Shown here: positions 34,238 to 41,644 of the stretch, in pieces
How positions within the stretch are numbered: position 1 is the stretch's first letter
How the letters are laid out: each line of letters begins with the position of its first letter
The notes under the pieces: generated by a model
Seen by the model: only the letters and a program-made list of their open reading frames with translations
Databases searched by the model: none
What the model was told of the DNA's origin: nothing
Program-made: the position numbers and the translations under genes
Assembly (NCBI RefSeq): GCF_033763495.1
Contig: NZ_JANRKL010000167.1
Coordinates: 1-64,000 of the forward strand
DNA: 64,000 nucleotides
DNA from: Haliscomenobacter sp033763495
GTDB lineage: Bacteria; Bacteroidota; Bacteroidia; Chitinophagales; Saprospiraceae
Direction: 5' to 3'

Positions 34238-35467
34238 CTACCAATCATCATCCCCGCTCACTTTTTCATTTTTAACCTCTGCCTGATCCACTTTGATCGG
34301 CCCATTTTCATCTCTCATCTCTCCTCTTTCATCTTTCATTTTCTTACTCCCCGCATACAAATCATACTTCAAAAACTTACACTCCAACTTTCCGTTGAAC
34401 AACGGAATCCGCCGGGAAGGCCGTAAGCCTACCGTTTTTACCGCGTCCATGTTGGAGGTGATGATCCAGGCGGAGTGGCCGGCCCAGTTCTTTTTGAGGG
34501 TGTCGCCGATGCCTTTGTAAAAATCCTGGACACTATCCAGTTCCATCCGCTCATCGTAGGGTGGGTTCATCATCAGGATGCCACTTTCGGAGCGGGGTAA
34601 CACGTTTTCAAAACGTTCGCGGGTGACCTCGACCTTGCCTTCCATGCCCGCTTTTTCGAGGTTGTAGCCTACACTGTTGACCGCTTTAAAGTCGACGTCG
34701 GATGCGTAAATTTTGTGTTGAAATACAACCTGGCCGAGGACCGCTTCCTCACGCACTTTTTCCCAGAGCTTTTTATCAAAATTCTCCCAACGCATGAAGC
34801 CAAAATTCTGGCGATTGATCTGGGGTGCAATGTTGTAAGCCAGCATTGCCGCCTCGATGGGCAAAGTGCCCGAGCCACACATCGGGTCGGTAAAATCGCT
34901 GTCGCACTGCCAGCCGCTGAGCAGGATCATCCCGGCAGCCAGTACTTCGTTGATGGGGGCTTCTACACTGTCAACCCGGTAGCCGCGTTTGTGCAGGGAT
35001 TCACCACTGCTGTCCAGGGCTAGGGTTACGTCCTGATCACCCACGTGCAGGTTGAGGCGCAGGGTGGGGAATTCGGTGTTGACGTCTGGTCGTTTGCCGA
35101 ATTTTTTGCGGAATTGATCCACAATCGCGTCCTTTACCCGCAGCGCCGCAAACTTGGAGTGTCGGATCACCTCGGAGGTGGTCACTGCATCTACCGCCAA
35201 AGTATCGTCCACACTCATGTATTCCGACCAGTCGATTTTGCCAATTTTATGGTAGAGGTCATCCTCATTGCGCACCTTGAACTCACTGATGGGCACCAAA
35301 ATGCGCAGAGCCGTACGCAGCTCCAGGTTGGCGCGGTAAAGGATTTCCATATCTCCTTCAAAAAAAACGGCGCGTTTGCCTGGGTGAGCGTTTTCAGCCC
35401 CCAGACTTTTGAGCTCTTCTACCAGCACGGGTTCGAGTCCGGCGAGTGTTTTGGCGATGAATTTCAT
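34238..35467 (-). CDS. THUMP-domain class I RNA methyltransferase (RlmL N-terminal-like)
   Basis: A 409-aa SAM-dependent RNA methyltransferase. The N-terminal ferredoxin-like/THUMP part runs to about residue 160 (AKTLAGLEPVLVEELKSLG, then VIRHSKFAALRVKDAIVDQF). The methyltransferase part has LHKRGYRVDSVEAPINEVLA, FTDPMCGSGTLPIEAAM (motif I) and MMNPPYDERM (motif IV NPPY for base amination sites). This matches the N-terminal m2G methyltransferase half of RlmL (23S rRNA G2445), commonly a separate protein in Bacteroidota. The C-terminal 35 residues (KKMKDERGEMRDENG ...) are charged, low-complexity and unlike the family, and read from a simple repetitive DNA stretch. A long hairpin lies between this gene and the carboxylase upstream. 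Confidence 0.88.
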   Translation of the reverse strand: MKFIAKTLAGLEPVLVEELKSLGAENAHPGKRAVFFEGDMEILYRANLELRTALRILVPISEFKVRNEDDLYHKIGKIDWSEYMSVDDTLAVDAVTTSEVIRHSKFAALRVKDAIVDQFRKKFGKRPDVNTEFPTLRLNLHVGDQDVTLALDSSGESLHKRGYRVDSVEAPINEVLAAGMILLSGWQCDSDFTDPMCGSGTLPIEAAMLAYNIAPQINRQNFGFMRWENFDKKLWEKVREEAVLGQVVFQHKIYASDVDFKAVNSVGYNLEKAGMEGKVEVTRERFENVLPRSESGILMMNPPYDERMELDSVQDFYKGIGDTLKKNWAGHSAWIITSNMDAVKTVGLRPSRRIPLFNGKLECKFLKYDLYAGSKKMKDERGEMRDENGPIKVDQAEVKNEKVSGDDDW

Positions 35468-35492
35468 TGGTATAAGTTGAGGAAGGTTGAGA

Positions 35493-35605
35493 AGGTTGAG
35501 GGAGGTTGAGAAGGTTTAGGCTGCCGCAGCGACGTTGACAATGGCTATGTCTAAGTCGCTGCGGTAGCCTAAACCTCCCTAAACCTTCTCAACCTCCCTC
35601 AACCT
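35493..35605. repeat. Long palindrome, family C (carboxylase-methyltransferase spacer)
   Basis: The left arm (35493-35533) and right arm (35555-35605) are built of AGGTTGAGGG/AGGTTGAGAA words and end in the core GGCTGCCGCAGCGAC/GTCGCTGCGGTAGCC. The right arm contains one additional word, so one side bulges. The hairpin starts 26 bp upstream of the methyltransferase start, and its right end overlaps the stop codon of the carboxylase gene. Confidence 0.88.
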
Positions 35606-37238
35606 AACTTTGTATCACGCCCACATTAAATTTCTCCACTTGCGCATTGTTCGCCGCCTCAATGCCCATTGAAATGACCTTGCGGGTTTCGAGTGGATTG
35701 ATGATGGCGTCCACCCAAAGGCGGGCGGCTGCGTAGTAAGGCGAAGTTTGTTGGTCGTATTTATCTTTGATCTCGTTGAACAATTTTTCTTCCGTTTCTG
35801 CGTCCAGCTCTTCCCCTTTCGATTTGAGGGAAGCGACCTGGATTTGCATCAAGGTTTTGGCTGCCTGCGAACCGCCCATTACCGCAATTTTGGCCGTAGG
35901 CCAGGCTACGATAATACGGGGGTCATAAGCTTTGCCACACATGGCGTAATTGCCAGCGCCGTAGGAGTTGCCCATCACTACGCTGAACTTGGGAACGGTG
36001 GAGTTGGCCACTGCATTCACCATTTTGGCTCCATCCTTGATGATGCCGCCATGCTCCGAGCGTGAGCCTACCATAAAACCCGTCACATCGTGCAGGAAGA
36101 CCAAAGGTATTTTTTTCTGGTTGCAATTGAGGATAAAGCGGGTGGCTTTGTCGGCGGAGTCGGAGTAAATCACGCCGCCGAATTGCATTTCCCCTTTGGC
36201 GTTGCGCACCACCTCTCGGTGATTGGCCACGATGCCCACCGCCCAGCCATCGATGCGCGCATAGGCACAGATGATGGTTTTGCCGTATTGCTCCTTGTAC
36301 TGGGTGAGTTTGGAATCGTCGACCAGGCATTTGAGCAGTTCCACCGTAGAGTAAGGTTTGGAAGAATCATTGGGCATAATCCGCAACAATTCGGACTCTT
36401 CAACTGCGGGCAGCGCGGGTTCAACCCGATCAAAACCTGCTTTCGAAAAATGCCCCATTTTGTCCACCAAATCTTTGATCGTATCCAGACACACCTGGTC
36501 GTTGGGCACCTTATAGTCGGTCACCCCGGAAATTTCACTATGGGTACTCGCCCCGCCGAGGGTTTCTTTGTCCACCTCTTCACCAATGGCCGCTTTGACG
36601 AGATAAGGCCCCGCCAAAAAGATGGAACCGGTGCCTTCCACAATCAGTGCCTCGTCCGACATGATGGGCAAATACGCTCCACCAGCTACACAACTGCCCA
36701 TGATGGCCGCGATTTGGGGAATGCCCATACTCGACATCTTGGCGTTGTTGCGAAAGATGCGACCAAAATGTTCTTTATCGGGGAAAATTTCGTCTTGCAT
36801 GGGTAGAAAAACCCCGGCGCTGTCGACCAAATAAATGATCGGTAAACGATTTTCCATGGCGATTTCCTGGGCGCGCAGGTTCTTTTTGCCAGTTATCGGG
36901 AACCAGGCCCCCGCTTTCACCGTGGCATCATTGGCCACGATCATGCATTGGCGGCCCCGTACATAACCAATACCAACTACGACACCACCAGCCGGGCAGC
37001 CACCTTCATCGGGGTACATCTCATAACCCGCAAAAGCGCCAATTTCCAGAAAGGGGGAATCTGCGTCGATGAGGTAGTTGACCCGTTCGCGTACACTCAT
37101 TTTGCCCTGGGCATGCTGCTGGGCGATGCGTTTTTCTCCGCCGCCGAGTTTGATTTTTTCCAAGCGATGCTGCAAACGGGCAATTTGCAGCTTCATGTTG
37201 TCTTCGTTCAGGTTCTGATCGATCTCTTTTTTGGTCAT
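35604..37238 (-). CDS. Acyl-CoA carboxylase beta subunit (carboxyltransferase; MCC/PCC type)
   Basis: A 544-aa biotin-dependent carboxyltransferase subunit from Met at 37238 (MTKKEIDQNLNED). The frame stays open to 37316, but that stretch lies in a palindromic element and adds nothing conserved. Visible crotonase-fold motifs are GGCPAGGVVVGIGYVRGR, RLPIIYLVDSAGVFLPMQDE, SCVAGGAYLPIMSDE, and the C-terminal HGGIIKDGAKMVNAVANSTV and GNSYGAGNYAMCGKAYDPR. The pattern is nearest to methylcrotonyl-CoA carboxylase beta, involved in leucine breakdown, but acyl-CoA specificity cannot be fixed. No alpha (biotin carboxylase) subunit is adjacent, so the partner is encoded elsewhere. Confidence 0.9.
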   Translation of the reverse strand: MTKKEIDQNLNEDNMKLQIARLQHRLEKIKLGGGEKRIAQQHAQGKMSVRERVNYLIDADSPFLEIGAFAGYEMYPDEGGCPAGGVVVGIGYVRGRQCMIVANDATVKAGAWFPITGKKNLRAQEIAMENRLPIIYLVDSAGVFLPMQDEIFPDKEHFGRIFRNNAKMSSMGIPQIAAIMGSCVAGGAYLPIMSDEALIVEGTGSIFLAGPYLVKAAIGEEVDKETLGGASTHSEISGVTDYKVPNDQVCLDTIKDLVDKMGHFSKAGFDRVEPALPAVEESELLRIMPNDSSKPYSTVELLKCLVDDSKLTQYKEQYGKTIICAYARIDGWAVGIVANHREVVRNAKGEMQFGGVIYSDSADKATRFILNCNQKKIPLVFLHDVTGFMVGSRSEHGGIIKDGAKMVNAVANSTVPKFSVVMGNSYGAGNYAMCGKAYDPRIIVAWPTAKIAVMGGSQAAKTLMQIQVASLKSKGEELDAETEEKLFNEIKDKYDQQTSPYYAAARLWVDAIINPLETRKVISMGIEAANNAQVEKFNVGVIQS

Positions 37239-37287
37239 ACCTAGCTGGTTGTGGCTTGCGTGGCGCAAAGGGGCGATAAAAAAATAA

Positions 37288-37405
37288 GTTTTCATTTTGC
37301 CAAAGGAATAGCGCAAGTAAACGGTTCATTTCAAGTGTCTTCGCTAATCCTTTGGCCCAGAGAAAATGAAAACTCATTTTTTGCCCCACTACAAAGGTAA
37401 TTTTT
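37288..37405. repeat. Palindromic intergenic element, family A copy 2
   Basis: Left arm GCCAAAGGAATAGCG (37299-37313) and right arm CGCTAATCCTTTGGC (37342-37356) pair with a single mismatch; outer arms GTTTTCATTTT and AAAATGAAAAC also pair. Spacer and tail (TTTTTGCCCCACTACA) match the copy at 2274-2395. It lies about 50 bp upstream of the carboxylase start on the minus strand. Confidence 0.85.
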
Positions 37406-37532
37406 ATTCATTAAATCCAGGAACGGGTAGATTGTTCATCGTGCAAGGGTATTCATGGATAATTGGGTTGAAAATTCAATTTTGTGTATATTAGAGGCAA
37501 TAAGGAAGCCATTCTGCTTGATATTTTTATTT

Positions 37533-37610
37533 TTTTGCCTCAAAGGCACTAAGTAAAAACTTGCTGATTAATCGTGCTTTGTGTCTTCTTGTCTTTGTGG
37601 CGCAAAAAAA
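37533..37610. repeat. Degenerate inverted repeat upstream of the sensor kinase
   Basis: TTTTTTGCC...AAAGGCAC and the later GTGTCTTCTTGTCTTTGTGG...CAAAAAAA are imperfectly complementary. This resembles the scattered (C)ACAAAG-type intergenic words of many Bacteroidota genomes. In the 300 bp from 37390 to 37686 I see no gene; a promoter for the kinase is probably here. Confidence 0.35.
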
Positions 37611-37686
37611 TGTCCAGTAGTGTGTAAAGAAAAACACCGCAAGAATTTACTATTCCCATCTTCCCTCACCTTAAAAACGGGATAGG

Positions 37687-39666
37687 ATGAAAAAAACACC
37701 ATTGATCCTATTTTTGGCTTTTTACTCAGCTCTTTCTATAGCCCAGAGCCCTTTGGCGGATAGCCTGCGACGCGAATACCATAAAGCCAAAGCTCCCCTT
37801 CAACAAATCGAGTTGTATTATGCCTTGGCGCGAGAAGTACAGATACAAGACCTAGATCTCTCTTTGGCATATGCCGATACCTTGGAAAAAATGGCTAAAA
37901 CAGCAAAATCCCCGGTAGGGGAAGCCCATGCCTTGCATATTAGGGGGAGTGCATATCAGGATAAAAAGGATAAGGCTGCGGCCATCCGCACGTTTAAAAA
38001 ACAGCTTGCGATTGGTAAAAAAATAAATGACCAAAAGGTTCAGTCGGATGCTTACAATGGGCTGGGAGGAACCTATCAGGATTTTTTTCAAAATGATTCA
38101 GCACAGTACTACCTGCTGTTAGGAGCCAAAATGCGGGAGAAAATGGGCGATTGGGAAAACGCAGCTTCTGCATACAGCAACCTGGGCAATGTTTATTCTG
38201 ATGCAGAATTACATGATAAAGCCATTGAGTATTTGGAAAAAGCATTGGAAATACGCCTCAAAACGGGTGACGAGCGCCGCACCATTTTTACCTACAACAA
38301 CCTGGCCGTGGCCCACGGTGCCAAAAAAGACTATGATAAATCTCTGGACTACTCCTACAAAGGTATCGCCATGGCGCTTAAAAACGACAATAAATTTGTG
38401 GCGGGAGTCATGCTCGGTGGAGTCTGCCATTTGCTCCATGAGACGGGAAAAAACCTTGAAGCAATTCCCAAATGTGAACAATCGATTCAGTATTTAATGG
38501 AAACCAAACGGGAGACGAACCTGGTATTTCCCTATGTCAACCTTGCCGCAGTGTACAATTCTCTTGGGCAAGCTTCCAAAGGCCTGGAAAATGCACTTAC
38601 AGGTTATGCCATCATGCAGAAACACCAACTGATGGATCCTCTCGCTGTGTATTACGAGGAAATTGCCCATTCCTATGAATTATTAGGTCAACCCCAAAAA
38701 GCGCTTTTTTGGTACAAAAGATTTCAGGCACTGGATGATTCTTTATTTACAGTTGAAAATACCCAGGTGCTTGCCGACATGGAAGCCAAGTACCAAACCC
38801 AAAAAAAGGAAACCGAAATTGCCCAACAACAACTTCAATTGGAAAAGCAAGAAAGCCAATTGTTTCAGCAACAAACCTGGCTTTGGGGGCTTGGTGTTGG
38901 GTTTTTGGCTTTTGTTTTATTGGGCTGGTTGTTTTGGAACCGCTTCCGTTTGCGCAAAAAGACGGAACTGGATGCGGCCATCATTCAGGAGCAAAAACTG
39001 GGGCTCAATGCTGTGATCGAAGCCCAGGAAGCCGAGCGCAAACGCATCGCCAAAGACTTGCACGATGGCATTGCCCAGGAAATGGTCGCTTTAAAACTGG
39101 GCTTTTCAGCCCTGCAACATAAGATTGCCCATGTTGCACCAGTGGAAGCCCAACAAGTTGGTCAATTGGCTGAGCAATTGGATCAATCCTGTACCGAAGT
39201 GCGCAATATTTCCCATACCATGTTGCCTCCTATGCTGGAGCAACACGGCCTGGCTCCGAGTCTCGAAATGTTGTTGCGCAACACCCTCCAAGGTACTGCC
39301 CTGCAATACGAGTTTGAAAGTAGCCTGGTGCCTGATCAATTGGATGAAAAAGTTGAAATCGGGATTTACCGAGTTGCTCAGGAATTGCTGAATAACGTGA
39401 TCAAACACGCCCAGGCGGGCAAGGTAATGGTCATCTTATACCTGGCGGGGGGCAGTTTGATTTTGAGGATGGAAGATGATGGCCGTGGGTTTGATTTTGA
39501 ACAAGCCAGGTCTAAAGGCAGTATGGGGATCCTCAATATTCTGAGCCGCGTAAACACCTTGGGCGGAGTTTTTCAAACCGAACCGGCCTATCCTAAGGGC
39601 ACCATTTCCGTGATTCGTATCCCCCTACCTAATCCAGAAACCAGCAAGCATGGAAGCGAAGATTAA
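37687..39666 (+). CDS. TPR-containing sensor histidine kinase (NreB/NarX-like)
   Basis: A 659-aa kinase. The signal peptide (residues 1-19, cut near IAQS) is followed by a TPR-rich periplasmic sensor region to about residue 375 (repeats such as AYSNLGNVYSDAELHDKAIEYLEKAL), a coiled coil (QLQLEKQESQLFQQQ), one transmembrane helix (about 398-418, LGVGFLAFVLLGWLFW), then the HisKA_3 dimerisation box AERKRIAKDLHDGIAQEMVA with His459. HATPase motifs follow: RVAQELLNNVIKHA (N box near 565) and MEDDGRGFDF (G box). It overlaps the response regulator gene by 17 bp, so the two form a two-component system. Its stimulus is unknown; TPR sensors of this type are common in Bacteroidota. Confidence 0.93.
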   Translation: MKKTPLILFLAFYSALSIAQSPLADSLRREYHKAKAPLQQIELYYALAREVQIQDLDLSLAYADTLEKMAKTAKSPVGEAHALHIRGSAYQDKKDKAAAIRTFKKQLAIGKKINDQKVQSDAYNGLGGTYQDFFQNDSAQYYLLLGAKMREKMGDWENAASAYSNLGNVYSDAELHDKAIEYLEKALEIRLKTGDERRTIFTYNNLAVAHGAKKDYDKSLDYSYKGIAMALKNDNKFVAGVMLGGVCHLLHETGKNLEAIPKCEQSIQYLMETKRETNLVFPYVNLAAVYNSLGQASKGLENALTGYAIMQKHQLMDPLAVYYEEIAHSYELLGQPQKALFWYKRFQALDDSLFTVENTQVLADMEAKYQTQKKETEIAQQQLQLEKQESQLFQQQTWLWGLGVGFLAFVLLGWLFWNRFRLRKKTELDAAIIQEQKLGLNAVIEAQEAERKRIAKDLHDGIAQEMVALKLGFSALQHKIAHVAPVEAQQVGQLAEQLDQSCTEVRNISHTMLPPMLEQHGLAPSLEMLLRNTLQGTALQYEFESSLVPDQLDEKVEIGIYRVAQELLNNVIKHAQAGKVMVILYLAGGSLILRMEDDGRGFDFEQARSKGSMGILNILSRVNTLGGVFQTEPAYPKGTISVIRIPLPNPETSKHGSED

Positions 39667-40288
39667 AATAATGATTGCCGATGACCATCAATTGGTGCGC
39701 AAGGGTTTTGTCGCCATTTTGGAACAAATTCCGGGCGTCCAAGTCATGGCTGAAGCGGCGAATGGTCGGGAAGTGTTGGATGCTTTTCGGCGCCTGGGCC
39801 GTGCCGATGTGGTTTTATTGGACTACGAAATGCCCTTGATGAATGGTTTGGAAACGCTGATCCAACTCAAGCAGGAATACTTTGGCATTAAAGTCATTGT
39901 GCTTACCATGCTCAATGAACGCAGCATCATTCAGGGTGCCCTTGAGCAAGGTGCGGATGGTTTTTTGTTCAAAAATACCTCGGTTGAAGAGCTCTCAACT
40001 GCAATCTCCAAAGTGTACAAGGGTGAAAAATATTACGCCGGAGAAGTAGCCCTTAGCCTGGCAAAAGCGCCAACTGCAAGCAATGACGCTTCCCTAACCA
40101 GCCTGAGCGAACGGGAATTGGATGTATTGAAGTTGGTCGCTCAGGGGTTTTCCAGCACTGAAATCGGGGCACAATTGTTTATCAGTCCTCGCACCGTAGA
40201 TACCCATCGGAATAACCTGATTCAAAAACTGGAAGTTAAAGGGATTGCTGGATTGGTGCAGTTTGCCATTCGGCAGAAGCTCATTTGA
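39650..40288 (+). CDS. LuxR-type response regulator (NarL/FixJ family)
   Basis: A 212-aa response regulator. The receiver shows acidic residues (IMIADDHQLVRKGF), phospho-acceptor Asp58 in VVLLDYEMPLMNG, and IVLTML-x-ER (T/K pair: LTM and later LFKNTSVEEL). The output domain is a GerE-like HTH: LSERELDVLKLVAQGFSSTE, IGAQLFISPRTVDTHRNNLIQKL. The start codon lies 17 bp inside the preceding kinase gene, giving translational coupling. It is almost certainly phosphorylated by the TPR kinase encoded at 37687. The regulon cannot be inferred, although the diheme cytochrome gene downstream (40417) is a candidate neighbour. Confidence 0.95.
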   Translation: MEAKIKIMIADDHQLVRKGFVAILEQIPGVQVMAEAANGREVLDAFRRLGRADVVLLDYEMPLMNGLETLIQLKQEYFGIKVIVLTMLNERSIIQGALEQGADGFLFKNTSVEELSTAISKVYKGEKYYAGEVALSLAKAPTASNDASLTSLSERELDVLKLVAQGFSSTEIGAQLFISPRTVDTHRNNLIQKLEVKGIAGLVQFAIRQKLI

Positions 40289-40416
40289 GTAAAAAATACG
40301 CAAATCTACGTAGCTGCTTTACACAAAACTACGCTGTATCTCCGGCAGGATTCAGGGCATCTTTGTGCTGTTCTTCGGAACAAGACATGGATTGTTAACG
40401 CCTAGAATCTTTTGCT

Positions 40417-41313
40417 ATGAAAAAAATATTTAAATGGATCGGCATCGTCCTGGGAGGACTTATTTTGGTATTGACTTGTGCAGTTTTCCTTATGAATGCC
40501 GCTTACAACCAGCGCCTCAATAGAACCTACAACATTCAACCTGCCAGCCTCAAAATTCCCAATGACTCAACCAACCTGGCCGAGGGCAAAAAATGGGTCA
40601 ACAACCTTTGCACCCATTGCCATGGTGAACAACTGGAGGGTACTAAATTTTTCAATGACCCTGCTTTTGGTATTTTAATCGCGCCAAATTTGACGCCAGC
40701 CGGAGTCACCAAAGATTATGTTGATGCGGATTGGGTAAGAGCCATCCGGCACGGGGCTGGTAAAAATGGCCGCCCTCTGATGATCATGCCATCTAACGAA
40801 TTTCACGCTTTGAGTGAAGAGCACCTTGGTCAAATTATTGCCTACCTGAAAACGGTTCCAGCGGTGGAAAAAGAGTGGGAAAAATCCGGTTTTACCACTT
40901 TTGCTAAAGTATTGATCCAGTCGGGCGCTTTTGGCAAAATTTTTCCTGTGGAATACCTGGACCATACCGCCAAATTCAAAAGCACCCCTCAACGAAAGGC
41001 CCCCTGGGTATATGGCGCCTACCTGGTGCAGGTCAGTGGATGCAGGGCTTGTCATGGCGAGCAGCTGAATGGGGCACCCAATCACGACCCCACCGGCCCA
41101 ATGGCGCCGAATTTGACTGCTGCGGGGAATTTGCCCAAATGGGGGGAGGCAGGTTTTATACAATCGATTCGTACCGGCACTCGACCTGATGGTACCACGA
41201 TGGATCAGAAATTTATGCCCTGGAAAAACATCGGGGCTCAGGATGACGAAGCGCTAAAAGCGATTTATACGTATTTGATGGCGCAGCCAAAAGTAGAAAC
41301 CCCGAAAAAATAG
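40417..41313 (+). CDS. Diheme c-type cytochrome
   Basis: A 298-aa periplasmic or membrane-anchored cytochrome. The N-terminus (WIGIVLGGLILVLTCAVFLM, residues 7-26) is a signal anchor. Two CxxCH motifs bind haem: CTHCH at 65-69 (NLCTHCHGEQLEG) and CRACH at 209-213 (SGCRACHGEQLNGA). Downstream methionine candidates for axial ligation include the PLMIMPSNEFHAL region and KFMPWKNIG near 268. It fits the group of diheme cytochromes c used in electron transfer to oxidases or dehydrogenases. It is transcribed alone, 130 bp after the response regulator, and a large palindrome (41329-41468) follows it. Confidence 0.85.
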   Translation: MKKIFKWIGIVLGGLILVLTCAVFLMNAAYNQRLNRTYNIQPASLKIPNDSTNLAEGKKWVNNLCTHCHGEQLEGTKFFNDPAFGILIAPNLTPAGVTKDYVDADWVRAIRHGAGKNGRPLMIMPSNEFHALSEEHLGQIIAYLKTVPAVEKEWEKSGFTTFAKVLIQSGAFGKIFPVEYLDHTAKFKSTPQRKAPWVYGAYLVQVSGCRACHGEQLNGAPNHDPTGPMAPNLTAAGNLPKWGEAGFIQSIRTGTRPDGTTMDQKFMPWKNIGAQDDEALKAIYTYLMAQPKVETPKK

Positions 41314-41328
41314 GTGTTTTTGAGTTAA

Positions 41329-41468
41329 GAGTTAAGAGTACATGAGTAGCGAGTTTTGAAGTAAATGGAGAGTTTTGAAGTGGGGTTACGCACGGACGTT
41401 GGCCCAGCGTTGGTGAAAGGCTAGGCGGTAGCCCACTTCAAAACTCGCTACTCATGTACTCTTAACTC
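41329..41468. repeat. Long palindrome, family C (left flank of NACHT/Rpn island)
   Basis: A perfect 34-bp pair: 41329-41362 (GAGTTAAGAGTACATGAGTA ...) and 41435-41468 (... TACTCATGTACTCTTAACTC). The 72-bp spacer contains a second GAGTTTTGAAGT word and the half-core GGCGGTAGCCC. It ends 2 bp before the truncated glycerate kinase fragment. Confidence 0.9.
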
Positions 41469-41470
41469 AA

Positions 41471-41623
41471 CTACCTCATCACCCGCATCACTTGCTCTGC
41501 CACAAACTCCAGATTCTCCGCCGTACTCGCCAGCGCATCGTCAAAAATCTGCACTTTCCGCCCAATCGCAAAAGCCGCTTTTAAACCAATCAGGTCCAAA
41601 AAAGCTTGATCGGCATCGATGGC
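41471..41623 (-). pseudogene. Glycerate kinase 3' fragment (second copy)
   Basis: These 153 bases encode DADQAFLDLIGLKAAFAIGR, KVQIFDDALASTAENLEFVA and EQVMRVMR with a stop, matching the C-terminus of the intact glycerate kinase at 45415-46539 in every residue except the last (R instead of G). The two DNA copies have no indels and about 14 differences, nearly all synonymous. Similarity ends sharply at 41623, next to the NACHT gene, so this is the broken end of a second, diverged glycerate kinase allele. Confidence 0.9.
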
Positions 41624-41644
41624 CACTTTAAGGAGCACCTCGCT

